A stretch of 64,000 nucleotides of DNA from the NCBI RefSeq assembly GCF_927798215.1, contig NZ_CAKMMW010000019.1, positions 1 through 64,000 on the forward strand. Direction: 5' to 3'. Both the position numbers and the translations under genes were made by a program. The notes below the pieces were generated by a model. That model was not told where the DNA came from, did no database searches, and saw nothing but the letters and a program-made list of their open reading frames with translations. Shown piece by piece: positions 54,495-63,213 of the stretch. This stretch comes from Paenibacillus_E allorhizoplanae (GTDB taxonomy: Bacteria > Bacillota > Bacilli > Paenibacillales > NBRC-103111). Each line of letters opens with the position of its first letter. Positions within the stretch are counted from its first letter, which is position 1.

Positions 54495-56057
54495 ATGTAT
54501 AACGTATTGTTAGTTGATGATGAGCGTATTATCCTGGATGGCATCTCACGTATGGTGGATTGGTCTTCCTTACAAACGGAACTTATGGGGACTGCGCGTA
54601 ATGGTGTAGAAGCTTTTGAAATTATACAGAGACAGGCGCCTGATATTATCATAAGTGATATTCGTATGCCTGGGATGGATGGGCTTGAGCTGGTGGCGCG
54701 TGTGCATGAGGCGTATCCGCATATTCGCTTCGTGCTGCTATCAGGTTTTGGTGAATTTGACTATGCGAGCAGAGCGATGCAGTATGGCGTTAAGCATTAT
54801 TTACTCAAGCCAACGAATGAAGGGAAGATCGGGGAAGCGCTGAAGGAAATCGTGGCAGAGCTAGAACAGGAGACAAGTAAAGAGTCGTTCGTTCGGAATA
54901 TGAAGGCTGAGCTTGAGAAAGTGATGCCGCATGTGAAAGAACAATTCCTCAAGGAGTTTGTGACGAATAAGACGTATGGCAAAGTGGATTGGGACTATTT
55001 TCGAAGCTTATTTAAGCTTGACTTTGATTACCAAATTCGACTTCTCTTGTTTCAGTTGGAAGAGGGATTCGAGTTTGAACTACTATTCGCCATCAAGAAT
55101 ATTGCTCAGGAAATCCTAGTTAGTCCTCTCCTTAGCACGACCATTGGGAATCATGTCTTAATTTTATTGGAAGAATCAGATCACATCGATCAGCTCCATG
55201 AGCGGATCTATCATATTCGAGATACTTTTCAAAGTTATTATAAAAGGGATGTCACGATCGCACTTAGTGAACCTAGTCACATAACACTAGCTAGAACGCT
55301 GTATAGGCAATGCCTTCATTTGTTGAATTATCGCTTTTATTTGGGAGAGGGCAGTCTCATTACCCGTAAGGATACCGAAGGTTCCCAAGAAGCTTCGCCG
55401 AAGGAGCTGGGTTGGGATGAGGAACGTCTCAATATGTCGGTGAGATCTGGTCATCGTGAGGAAGCGGAAGCCGCTTTACGTGCTTTTATTGGGGGCTTGA
55501 AAGAAGCTCAGCTTGATATTGATGTAACAAAATCATATGTCATTCAGCAATTTGTATCACTAGTTCGACAGTGCGCACCCGAAGAAATGAATCATTATTT
55601 CACCCAAATTCCCTTGATTGTTGAAATGAACACACTGCAATCGATTCAAACGTTTATGGAGAATGTTGTTATTACCATGACGGAACGATTCTATGGACTT
55701 AACAAAGTGAAGCATAGTGCAATTGTTCAAAAGGTTATTGATGTAATCACTTCTCAGCTTGGGAACTCCGAGCTCAGCTTGAATTGGGTAGCGCATGAAA
55801 TGCTGTATATGAATGCAGACTATCTCGGGAAACTATTCAAGAAGGAAACTGGCGAGAAATTTTCTAATTATGTCATGAAAGCTAGAATAAATCGCGCTAC
55901 CGAGTTAATCGCTGAGGATGCGGATATCAAAATTTTCGAACTCGCTGAACGACTTGGTTTCGGAGACAATCCACAATACTTTAGTCAAGTATTCAAAAAA
56001 TATCGAGGTTCAACCCCATCGGAATACATGAAATCGACAGACACCTCTGCATTTTAA
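54495..56057 (+). CDS. Response regulator with AraC DNA-binding domain, YesN type (rhamnogalacturonan cluster)
   Basis: A 520-residue regulator with receiver motifs VDDER (7-11), Asp55 in IIISDIRMPGMDG and the Lys of YLLKPTNE, a middle domain (about 150-400) and a C-terminal AraC domain (about 415-517: LNWVAHEMLYMNADYLGKLFKKE and IFELAERLGFGDNPQYFSQVFKK). The start overlaps the kinase operon closely (3 bp), with ribosome binding site inside the kinase 3' end. It should activate the binding-protein and permease genes just downstream. Confidence 0.9.
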   Translation: MYNVLLVDDERIILDGISRMVDWSSLQTELMGTARNGVEAFEIIQRQAPDIIISDIRMPGMDGLELVARVHEAYPHIRFVLLSGFGEFDYASRAMQYGVKHYLLKPTNEGKIGEALKEIVAELEQETSKESFVRNMKAELEKVMPHVKEQFLKEFVTNKTYGKVDWDYFRSLFKLDFDYQIRLLLFQLEEGFEFELLFAIKNIAQEILVSPLLSTTIGNHVLILLEESDHIDQLHERIYHIRDTFQSYYKRDVTIALSEPSHITLARTLYRQCLHLLNYRFYLGEGSLITRKDTEGSQEASPKELGWDEERLNMSVRSGHREEAEAALRAFIGGLKEAQLDIDVTKSYVIQQFVSLVRQCAPEEMNHYFTQIPLIVEMNTLQSIQTFMENVVITMTERFYGLNKVKHSAIVQKVIDVITSQLGNSELSLNWVAHEMLYMNADYLGKLFKKETGEKFSNYVMKARINRATELIAEDADIKIFELAERLGFGDNPQYFSQVFKKYRGSTPSEYMKSTDTSAF

Positions 56058-56153
56058 ACAAATAGGTCTGTATTTTGGATTAACGTTTGCTCCTTCCAGC
56101 GGCATAATACGAGTAGAAAGAAAACGATTACAACTTTGGGGAGGAAATGACAG

Positions 56154-57488
56154 ATGAAAAAAGTCATGTTTACAGTAATCTCAGCCGCGCTACTACTTGC
56201 AGGTTGCGGTACAAGTGGTTCTAGCGGATCAACAAGTACACCGAGCACAGGCACAAGCCCAGCAGCAAGTTCAGCACCAACGACGGGTGCCAAAGCAGAT
56301 CCAGTTACTTTGCGCGTTTCTTGGTGGGGCGGACAAGCACGCCATGACTATACATTGAAAGTAATTGAATTGTATCAGCAGAAGCATCCGAATGTGAAAA
56401 TCGAATCGGAGTATGCCGCATTCGACGACTATTGGAAGAAGCTTGCACCACAAGCTGCAGCTAACGGATTGCCAGATGTCTTTCAAATGGACGTTTCCTA
56501 CCTTACACAATATGGCACTAGAGGGCAATTGGAAGATTTGACACCTTTTACAACAAGCGGTGTGCTGAATGTGAAAGACATTGCAGAAAACAGTATTTCC
56601 GGTGGTAAAATTGACGGTAAACTGGTTGCTATGAACGCAGGATCCAATGCCCTAGGCGGTACGTTCGATCCGCAAATGTTGAAAGACAATGGGATTACGA
56701 TTAAGGAAGATTTTACATTTGGTGACTTGGATGCCATCGGCGCGACATTGAAAGCCAAAGGCAAGTTGCTCGCTGGTGACCTTCGTCATGACGTATACTT
56801 CCCGTTCTATCTGAGAAGTGTTGGTCAAAAGCTATACGCGGCTGATGGCGCTAGTCTCGGATATGCCGATGATAAAGCCTTTGTTGACTACTACACGATG
56901 TACAAAAAATGGTATGATTCCGGTTACTTGCTGCCGCTGGATAAGTTAGCACAGAAAAAAGGAACGGCGGAAGACGATGAAATGGTGCTAGGCAATGCGG
57001 CTGCAACATTCGCTTGGTCTAACCAGTTCATTGGCTTCAATACAGCTGCGAAGCGTTCGCTGGATATCATGAAAACGCCAAGCTGGGGTCAAAACAAAGC
57101 ATTATTTTTGAAACCAAGTATGTTCTGGTCTGTGTCCAAAAGCTCTAAGAACAAAGAAGAAGCAGCCAAATTCGTTGACTTCTTGATCAATGATATCGAT
57201 GCGAACAAAATCATTATGGGCGAGCGCGGTGTACCCGTTTCCTCCAAAGTAAAAGAAGCTTTGATGCCACTATTGACACCTGAACAAAAGAAAGTATTTG
57301 AGTACGTAGCTTGGGCAGAGAAAAACGCTTCTCCAATGGATCCGCCAAGCCCAATTGGCTCCGTTGAAGTGGAAAAGCTGCTTAAAGATACAGCTGAACA
57401 AATCATGTACAAAAAGTTAACAGTTGAAGAAGGCGCAGCGAAATTCCGTAAGGACGCGAACGCAATCTTAGCGAAAAACAAAAAATAA
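56154..57488 (+). CDS. Extracellular sugar-binding lipoprotein (rhamnogalacturonan cluster)
   Basis: A 444-residue CUT1 substrate-binding lipoprotein with lipobox LLLAGC at about 15-20, a Ser/Gly/Thr-rich linker and the solute-binding fold (VTLRVSWWGGQARHDYTLKVI, then FDDYWKKLAPQAAANGLPDVFQMD). GGGAGGAA precedes the ATG. A strong terminator follows, and the permeases start 240 bp later with their own promoter-like TATAAT (57659-57664). The likely cargo is an unsaturated rhamnogalacturonan disaccharide, inferred from the GH105 enzyme in the same cluster. Confidence 0.88.
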   Translation: MKKVMFTVISAALLLAGCGTSGSSGSTSTPSTGTSPAASSAPTTGAKADPVTLRVSWWGGQARHDYTLKVIELYQQKHPNVKIESEYAAFDDYWKKLAPQAAANGLPDVFQMDVSYLTQYGTRGQLEDLTPFTTSGVLNVKDIAENSISGGKIDGKLVAMNAGSNALGGTFDPQMLKDNGITIKEDFTFGDLDAIGATLKAKGKLLAGDLRHDVYFPFYLRSVGQKLYAADGASLGYADDKAFVDYYTMYKKWYDSGYLLPLDKLAQKKGTAEDDEMVLGNAAATFAWSNQFIGFNTAAKRSLDIMKTPSWGQNKALFLKPSMFWSVSKSSKNKEEAAKFVDFLINDIDANKIIMGERGVPVSSKVKEALMPLLTPEQKKVFEYVAWAEKNASPMDPPSPIGSVEVEKLLKDTAEQIMYKKLTVEEGAAKFRKDANAILAKNKK

Positions 57489-57498
57489 GCTTGGTCCG

Positions 57499-57533
57499 AA
57501 AGCCTCCGCATGTTTATCGTGCGGAGGCTTTTT
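57499..57533 (+). terminator. Strong intrinsic terminator after binding-protein gene
   Basis: A perfect 12-bp stem AAAGCCTCCGCA / TGCGGAGGCTTT around a 9-nt loop, followed by Ts. The 57534-57728 gap carries TATAAT at 57659-57664 as a probable second promoter for the permease genes; no good -35 is visible. Confidence 0.93.
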
Positions 57534-57728
57534 CCATCGTTTAGGCGCGATTGGAAGGATTAGTGATGTTTTTCATAGATCCATGTAACCGCTATTATCA
57601 CTCTGTTATTTATACAAACAGAACGGTTTTTTGCCTTCTGGGAGCGAATCAACTCTTTTATAATAAAGGTAGAGAAGAGAGGAAGCGAGGCTTCCGCTTC
57701 ATAAATCTAGGTTAGGGGTTGATCACTA

Positions 57729-58631
57729 ATGAACAAGCTGCGTTATAACGATAACCTGGTGGGGTATATATTTGCTTCCCCTTTCATTCTGGGGTTTCTC
57801 ATCTTCACATTGTATCCGATCATTTCATCACTTTTTTATTCGTTTACGGATTACAATTTGTTTGATGCACCGAATTTTATCGGTTTTGACAACTATGAAA
57901 AAATGTTTACCGCGGACGATAAGTATTGGAAATCCGTCAGTGTAACTTTTACGTACGTGTTCGCTAGTGTACCACTTCGACTTGCATTCGCTTTGATGGT
58001 AGCGGTACTGCTCAATAAAGCTGTCTCAGGTATTGGCGTATACCGCTCCTCGTTTTACTTGCCTTCCTTAATCGGAGGCAGCGTGGCGGTTTCCATCATG
58101 TGGACGCAAGTGTTCGGAGATAAAGGCTTGGTCAATTCCGCACTGGGTGTTATCGGGATTCACACAGATACATCCTGGATTGGGAACCCGTCGACGGCGC
58201 TATGGACACTGATTGCTTTGTCCGTCTGGCAGTTCGGTTCTTCCATGCTCATCTTCCTTGCCGGTCTCAAAAACATTCCAGCTTCTTATTATGAAGCGGC
58301 GAGTGTAGACGGCGCGAATAAAATTCGCCAGTTCTTCAAGATTACACTTCCGTTGCTTAGCCCAATTATCCTGTTTAACCTGATTATGCAAACCATCTCT
58401 GCGTTCATGACCTTTACGCCAGCCTATATCATCTCACGCGGCGAAGGTGGACCGCTAGACAATACATTACTTTATTCTTTGTATTTGTATCGCCGAGCAT
58501 TCCAATTCTACGAAATGGGTTATGCTTCCGCAATGGCGTGGGTCATGCTCATCCTTGTCGGTATCATTGCACTCGTTATTTTCCAAACTTCGAAATACTG
58601 GGTTTACTACGAAAACAAAGGAGAGAAATAA
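57729..58631 (+). CDS. Sugar ABC transporter permease (rhamnogalacturonan cluster)
   Basis: A 300-residue CUT1 permease with six predicted membrane helices and the EAA loop YEAASVDGANKIRQFFKITLPLLSP near residue 190. It shows closest general resemblance to MsmF/RafF-type subunits. AGGTTAGGGG stands upstream of the ATG. The partner permease begins one base after its stop codon, so they are translationally coupled. No ATPase gene accompanies them. Confidence 0.9.
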   Translation: MNKLRYNDNLVGYIFASPFILGFLIFTLYPIISSLFYSFTDYNLFDAPNFIGFDNYEKMFTADDKYWKSVSVTFTYVFASVPLRLAFALMVAVLLNKAVSGIGVYRSSFYLPSLIGGSVAVSIMWTQVFGDKGLVNSALGVIGIHTDTSWIGNPSTALWTLIALSVWQFGSSMLIFLAGLKNIPASYYEAASVDGANKIRQFFKITLPLLSPIILFNLIMQTISAFMTFTPAYIISRGEGGPLDNTLLYSLYLYRRAFQFYEMGYASAMAWVMLILVGIIALVIFQTSKYWVYYENKGEK

Positions 58632-58632
58632 C

Positions 58633-59475
58633 ATGGCACATTCGAATAACTACAAACGCTTTGGCTATCATCTCCTTTTAGTCCTATGCTCGCTTGTGAT
58701 GATGTACCCTATCATTTGGTTGCTTGCTAGCTCGCTGAAGCCAAACAGTGAAATTTTCTCAACCGCATACAGCTTGATTCCGAGCAAGATTGCTTGGGAG
58801 AACTTTCAAACAGGCTGGAGAGGCTTTGCAGGTAATTCGTTCGGTCGCTTTTTCATGAACTCGTTCTATATCGTGATCCTGTCTACGATCGGCGCGGTGG
58901 TCAGTTCAGCCCTCGTTGCTTATGCGTTTGGCCGTATCCCATTTTTCGGAAGAAACTTCTGGTTCGGTTGTATGATGCTTACTATGATGCTGCCCCACGA
59001 TGTTACAATTATTCCGCAATACGTATTGTTTGCGAAGTTAGAATGGATTGGATCCTTTAAGCCGATCATCATGCCGCAGTTCTTTGCCATTCCATTCTTT
59101 ATCTTCCTGATTATGCAGTTCATTCGGACAATTCCCATTGAGCTTGATGAAGCGGCTAAAATGGACGGTTGCAGCAAATACAGCATCTTTTTCCGGATTT
59201 TAGTTCCACTTATCGTTCCGGCGCTCATTACATCAACGATCTTCTCCTTCTACTGGCGCTGGGAAGATTTCATAAACCCGCTGCTTTACTTAAATAAGCC
59301 GAGCATGTACCCTGTGTCACTGGCCTTGAAACTTTTCTTAGATGGAGAGTCAGTGAATAACTGGGGGGGCATGTTCGCAATGGCATCCGCATCACTGGTA
59401 CCGATTGTTGTCGTGTTCTTCATTTTCCAACGGTACATTGTTGAAGGAATTAGCACAAGCGGCTTGAAAGGATAG
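58633..59475 (+). CDS. Sugar ABC transporter permease (rhamnogalacturonan cluster)
   Basis: A 280-residue CUT1 permease of the MsmG type with six predicted membrane helices, the EAA loop DEAAKMDGCSKYSIFFRILVPLIVP near residue 185 and the tail FQRYIVEGISTSGLKG. I start it at ATG 58633, which follows AAAGGAGAG; the open frame extends back into the preceding gene. The GH105 gene starts 24 bp later, so the enzyme and channel are cotranscribed. Confidence 0.9.
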   Translation: MAHSNNYKRFGYHLLLVLCSLVMMYPIIWLLASSLKPNSEIFSTAYSLIPSKIAWENFQTGWRGFAGNSFGRFFMNSFYIVILSTIGAVVSSALVAYAFGRIPFFGRNFWFGCMMLTMMLPHDVTIIPQYVLFAKLEWIGSFKPIIMPQFFAIPFFIFLIMQFIRTIPIELDEAAKMDGCSKYSIFFRILVPLIVPALITSTIFSFYWRWEDFINPLLYLNKPSMYPVSLALKLFLDGESVNNWGGMFAMASASLVPIVVVFFIFQRYIVEGISTSGLKG

Positions 59476-59499
59476 AGGATGAGAGGAGAACTTATAGAC

Positions 59500-60543
59500 A
59501 TGCCGAAATTAGTATTTGAGGAAAATGATATCATTTCAGCCATCGATCGTGTGGTAGATCGCACGTTTCGAATGGACTTCGGATGGGATTGGCCAGGAGG
59601 TGTCGCATTTTATGGGGTTTGTGAAGCCTATGCGGCAACAGGGAATGAATCGTATCTAACTAGGCTTAAGGCTTGGGTGGATGAAAATATGGAGGATGGC
59701 TTGCCGAAGCTTTCGGTCAACGCGGTGTCCATCGGGCATTCCCTTCTTACCCTATATGACATGACAAAAGAAGAGAAATATCTAGACACTGTGAAGGAAA
59801 TGGCGGAATTCCTAGCGACACAAGCGGAGCGGTTTGGGGACGACATTCTCCAACATACGGTTAATTCCGAAACGTATAACTTTCCAGAACAAGCTTGGGT
59901 AGATACGATGTTTATGGCTGGTTACTTCCTACTTCGTGTTGGAACTTTGCTGAATAATGATGACTATTTCGAGCTCGGCTTGAAGCAATATCATGGACAT
60001 GAGAACGTCCTGCAAGATGCGAAAACCAACCTATATTACCATGGATGGGACAATATCGCTCAAAATAATATGTCCGCTATGTTCTGGGCACGCGGGAACT
60101 CCTGGGCTGCTCTCACGATGGCGCGCGCACTTCATCTCGTAGAAGTTACGCATCCTTCGTTCATGATTATTGATGGTTCATTGCGTGATCAACTAAGCGC
60201 ACTTGTTCGATTGCAAGATGAGTCAGGTCTGTGGCACACTATTCTTGATGACCCAACAGCTCCGCTGGAAACTTCCGGATCAGCCGGTATTGCCACTGCT
60301 TTACTTACGCGAGGCAGACTGTATAATAAATATACACAGAAGTCGATCGACGGTATTTTAGTGCGAATTACCGAGGAAGGCACAGTAACTGGTGTTTCCG
60401 CGGGGACGGCTGTCATGAAAAATGCAGAAGGCTACAAAGGCGTGCCAGACAAACGCATTCAAGGTTGGGGACAAGGGTTAACCTTGACTTTCCTGGCTGA
60501 GGTTTTGCAATCGAAGAAGAATAGCTTTGGGAACGGCTGCTAA
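59500..60543 (+). CDS. GH105 unsaturated rhamnogalacturonyl hydrolase
   Basis: A 347-residue cytoplasmic (alpha/alpha)6-barrel hydrolase of family GH105 (YteR/YesR type), which removes the unsaturated galacturonic acid left at the end of rhamnogalacturonan fragments by lyases. The catalytic Asp is in QAWVDTMFMAGYF (Asp143 in YteR), and AMFWARGNSWAALTMAR, DESGLWHTILDDP and ETSGSAGIATALL are family motifs. ATG 59500 has AGGAGA 11 nt upstream; an ATG at 59479 is an alternative that adds seven residues. Its presence at the end of the transporter operon indicates the transported sugar. GH88 members are related, but the pattern fits GH105 better. Confidence 0.92.
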   Translation: MPKLVFEENDIISAIDRVVDRTFRMDFGWDWPGGVAFYGVCEAYAATGNESYLTRLKAWVDENMEDGLPKLSVNAVSIGHSLLTLYDMTKEEKYLDTVKEMAEFLATQAERFGDDILQHTVNSETYNFPEQAWVDTMFMAGYFLLRVGTLLNNDDYFELGLKQYHGHENVLQDAKTNLYYHGWDNIAQNNMSAMFWARGNSWAALTMARALHLVEVTHPSFMIIDGSLRDQLSALVRLQDESGLWHTILDDPTAPLETSGSAGIATALLTRGRLYNKYTQKSIDGILVRITEEGTVTGVSAGTAVMKNAEGYKGVPDKRIQGWGQGLTLTFLAEVLQSKKNSFGNGC

Positions 60544-60565
60544 GCAGTGAATAGTTGACGTTAAA

Positions 60566-60636
60566 CCTCCAGTTCATTTTGGATTTTACGGCTCATACCG
60601 TAATTGTTCGAAATAGCTGGAGGCTTTTGTGTTTTT
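60566..60636 (+). terminator. Intrinsic terminator after GH105 gene
   Basis: CCTCCAG pairs with CTGGAGG and encloses a second stem TTACGG / CCGTAA; the outer stem runs into TTTT. Confidence 0.75.
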
Positions 60637-60723
60637 TTCATTACGGATTAATTTCTGACCAACTGCATCGCCACTGCTATCAAGACTTTATTATAGAACA
60701 TAATATCGGAGGGAAACATACCA

Positions 60724-61638
60724 ATGAAACGAAATCGATTAGGCACTTCGGAGCTCATGGTAGGCGAGATTGGCTTAGGCTGCATGTCGTTAGGCACAAA
60801 TCAACGGCTAGCAATCGAGATGATTCATACAGCATTGGATCGAGGGGTAAATTTCATAGATACGGCAGATTTATACGAAGAAGGTCTCAATGAAGAAATC
60901 GTAGGACAAGCGATACGTGATCGCCGCCGTGAGGAACTTGTTTTAGCCACGAAAGTGGGTAATCGACGAATTCCCGGCCAAGATGGCTGGGCTTGGGATG
61001 CGTCCAAAGCATACATACTCTCCGCGGTCAAAGATAGTTTGAAAAGGCTTCGTACGGATTACATTGATCTATATCAATTGCACGGGGGTACGCTGGAGGA
61101 CCAGATCGATGAGACGATCGAAGCCTTTGAACAATTGAAGCGTGAGGGGATCATTCGCTATTATGGTATTTCCTCGATTCGTCCTAATGTCATTCGTGAA
61201 TATACAAACCGCTCGTCGATTGTTAGCGTAATGAGTCAATATAGCTTATTGGATCGACGGCCGGAGGAAGCCGTGTTGCCTTGGCTTGCCGAGCATTCGG
61301 TCAGTATGATAGCTCGGGGCCCAGTGGCGAAAGGAATTCTGTCGAGCGGAGGACAGGGGCGGCTTCAGAAAGGATATCTTGATTACACAGCAGAATCACT
61401 TTTCACCCTTCATCCCCAATTGCAGGAGCTAGCCGATTCAAGTGATCGCAATCTAAGCCAGCTTGCAATTCGCTATGCGTTATCGCATCCAACGGTCGCT
61501 GTGACCATCCCAGGAGCCAGCTCCATGCATCAATTGTTGGACAATATCGACGCAGCAGAGGGACCGCCTTTAACAGAAGAAGAGATTACCCTACTACGTA
61601 AACTAACTCGATTGAATAGATATGAACAACATCGATAA
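60724..61638 (+). CDS. Aldo/keto reductase
   Basis: A 304-residue NADPH-dependent oxidoreductase of the YhdN/general stress class. The catalytic tetrad is visible: Asp and Tyr in NFIDTADLYEEG, Lys in LVLATKVG and His in LYQLHGGT. The cofactor end is represented by VAVTIPGASSMHQLLDNIDA. CGGAGGGAAAC stands before the ATG. It stands alone between two terminators; the substrate is not predictable, and nothing ties it to the sugar cluster upstream. Confidence 0.93.
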   Translation: MKRNRLGTSELMVGEIGLGCMSLGTNQRLAIEMIHTALDRGVNFIDTADLYEEGLNEEIVGQAIRDRRREELVLATKVGNRRIPGQDGWAWDASKAYILSAVKDSLKRLRTDYIDLYQLHGGTLEDQIDETIEAFEQLKREGIIRYYGISSIRPNVIREYTNRSSIVSVMSQYSLLDRRPEEAVLPWLAEHSVSMIARGPVAKGILSSGGQGRLQKGYLDYTAESLFTLHPQLQELADSSDRNLSQLAIRYALSHPTVAVTIPGASSMHQLLDNIDAAEGPPLTEEEITLLRKLTRLNRYEQHR

Positions 61639-61647
61639 ATTTTGAGA

Positions 61648-61683
61648 GGCCCATGCAACTACGCATGGGCCGACACTTTTTTT
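61648..61683. terminator. Terminator after aldo/keto reductase, possibly bidirectional
   Basis: A perfect 9-bp stem GGCCCATGC / GCATGGGCC with a 6-nt loop, then T-rich sequence. It sits between the convergent reductase and sigma-factor genes. Confidence 0.85.
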
Positions 61684-61697
61684 AGCATGAGATTCAA

Positions 61698-62066
61698 TTA
61701 CTGGATTATCACGAAACTGAGCTTCTTCCGTAGCAGAACGGGATAGACTTGCCTGAAATCAGAGAAAGGTCGTTCCTTGCCATAAGGTCCACCGCGTCGC
61801 ATTTTCATATATGCCTGGTTGCGAACGATACGTTGCAGCCAAGGAATAAAACGCTCCGGATTCATCAAGGTACCCATGTGTAGGAAAGCTCTAATTAGTG
61901 CCTCCTGCACAATGTCTTCGGCAATTGAACTGTCTTGCGCGATTGTATTCGCCCATCCAAGAGCTTTACTCCGATGATAACGTACTAATTCACCGAATGC
62001 CTCTCGATCACCAGAACGCGCGCGTTGCACGAGCTCCTGTTGCTCATCTAATCTAACCTTTTCCAA
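61698..62066 (-). CDS. ECF-type sigma factor, truncated after region 2
   Basis: A 122-residue protein with sigma-70 region 2 (about 10-90: LVQRARSGDREAFGELVRYHRS... SIAEDIVQEALIRAF... FIPWLQRIVRNQAYMKMRRG), the part that binds core RNA polymerase and the -10 element. The region 4 expected within 160-200 residues is absent: after RGGPYGKERPFSDF the frame soon ends at TAA 61698. In another frame the DNA reads on (SRSATEEAQFRDNPVIESHAKKS) up to the terminator, suggesting a frameshift or deletion. The TTG start has a weak ribosome binding site. It is probably a remnant that lacks promoter -35 recognition. Confidence 0.75.
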   Translation of the reverse strand: MEKVRLDEQQELVQRARSGDREAFGELVRYHRSKALGWANTIAQDSSIAEDIVQEALIRAFLHMGTLMNPERFIPWLQRIVRNQAYMKMRRGGPYGKERPFSDFRQVYPVLLRKKLSFVIIQ

Positions 62067-62281
62067 TGACCTGCCATCCTTTCATTCTCCCACTACAATG
62101 TTGATGCCAAAGGACATATGACTTCTATCATTTATTGAAAAAAACGAAAAATATATGATCTTCCTACAATAATTGAAATGAAAAGGGAAGTTTGCACGGA
62201 TTTCTTAATTCAATTTTATCACGAAACAGGAGGATGAAAATGGAAAGTGGGAATTTGCTTTGGGTGTGATGCGTCAGATAA

Positions 62282-62330
62282 AAAGCGGTATCCAGGACCT
62301 ATTTTCAGTCCATGGATACCGCTTTATTTT
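62282..62330. terminator. Terminator after YheC/YheD gene (minus strand), bidirectional
   Basis: A perfect 13-bp stem AAAGCGGTATCCA / TGGATACCGCTTT with an 18-nt loop, with A- and T-rich flanks on both sides. Confidence 0.82.
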
Positions 62331-62346
62331 CGCGTATGTCCTCACA

Positions 62347-63105
62347 TTATTTGGTTCGTCCATACTGCTTGCCGATATCCACCATGCGCCGATACAACTT
62401 ACGATTAGACATGTTCTTCAGTGGATAGAACTGAGGTCGCGTATTCACTTCTAGAATCCACGGTCTTCCTTTGGAATCAATCGCGACATCGAGACCCAGT
62501 TCTCGGAATCCTCGATTATGATCATCAAAAGTATTCCCGACCGCCACGCCTAGCTGCTTCAATTGTGCTTCCCGTTCTTGAGTATCAGGTGTGGAATAGC
62601 CTGCTCCGAGCATAGTGGGTTTGAAATAGCCGATAGATCCGCCTTGATTATAATTCGTAGCTACTTTTCCTTGTCTGCCGATTTTGGCGAAGAGGCCCGT
62701 GCTGACCCATTCACCTTGATTCGTTTTCTGTACCATGACGCGAATATCGAAAGGTCGGCCTTTCGTATGGGCGAGCTTAATCCCTTTCTGGAGTAAATAG
62801 GAACGCTTACCCGCATGTTTGGACAATTTGCTATGCAATTTATTCAGCGTGGTATAGAAGTTTTTTGTGCGATTCAATTGGGTTTGGAAGCCTGTTGTCT
62901 TCCGTTTGATACGGATAATATTGGAACCGCCGGAACCATCTGTAGGTTTGAAAAAGACTGTTTTATAATCATCCAGCATCCTATTCAAATTATTTTTCGT
63001 AAAAAGCAACGTTCGAGGGACATAGTGACGTAATTGAGGTTGTTGAAGCAACCATTTGGTTTTACGCCATTTGCTCTTGATTGAACTGCTTTTATACGTG
63101 GGCAT
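62347..63105 (-). CDS. YheC/YheD family endospore coat-associated ATP-grasp protein
   Basis: A 252-residue cytoplasmic or spore-associated protein with the ATP-grasp fold. The glycine-rich ATP loop is FFKPTDGSGGSNIIRI (about 50-65), FDIRVMVQ is in the middle and LGLDVAIDSKGRPWILEVNTRPQF (about 205-228) carries the metal-binding Glu and Asn. These are hallmarks of the YheC/YheD family, found in the coat of Bacillus spores. AGAGGTG precedes the ATG. The protein is shorter than the two-domain relatives (about 360-450 residues), so it corresponds to the core domain only. It supports a spore-forming host. Function in the coat is not known in detail. Confidence 0.88.
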   Translation of the reverse strand: MPTYKSSSIKSKWRKTKWLLQQPQLRHYVPRTLLFTKNNLNRMLDDYKTVFFKPTDGSGGSNIIRIKRKTTGFQTQLNRTKNFYTTLNKLHSKLSKHAGKRSYLLQKGIKLAHTKGRPFDIRVMVQKTNQGEWVSTGLFAKIGRQGKVATNYNQGGSIGYFKPTMLGAGYSTPDTQEREAQLKQLGVAVGNTFDDHNRGFRELGLDVAIDSKGRPWILEVNTRPQFYPLKNMSNRKLYRRMVDIGKQYGRTK

Positions 63106-63213
63106 AGGGAGTACACCTCTTTTAGACAGCGTATGTGAGGTGCTCGCTGCTTGTCAGTGCTTATACCCATGGACCCATCAAATTTGCATAAACATAACCT
63201 CTGAGTGTCATTG

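Noticed and set aside
57602..57632. TCTGTT/AACAGA hairpin with T run as a second terminator
   Set aside because: The stem is short and AT-rich with a 9-nt loop, and a strong terminator already stands at 57499.
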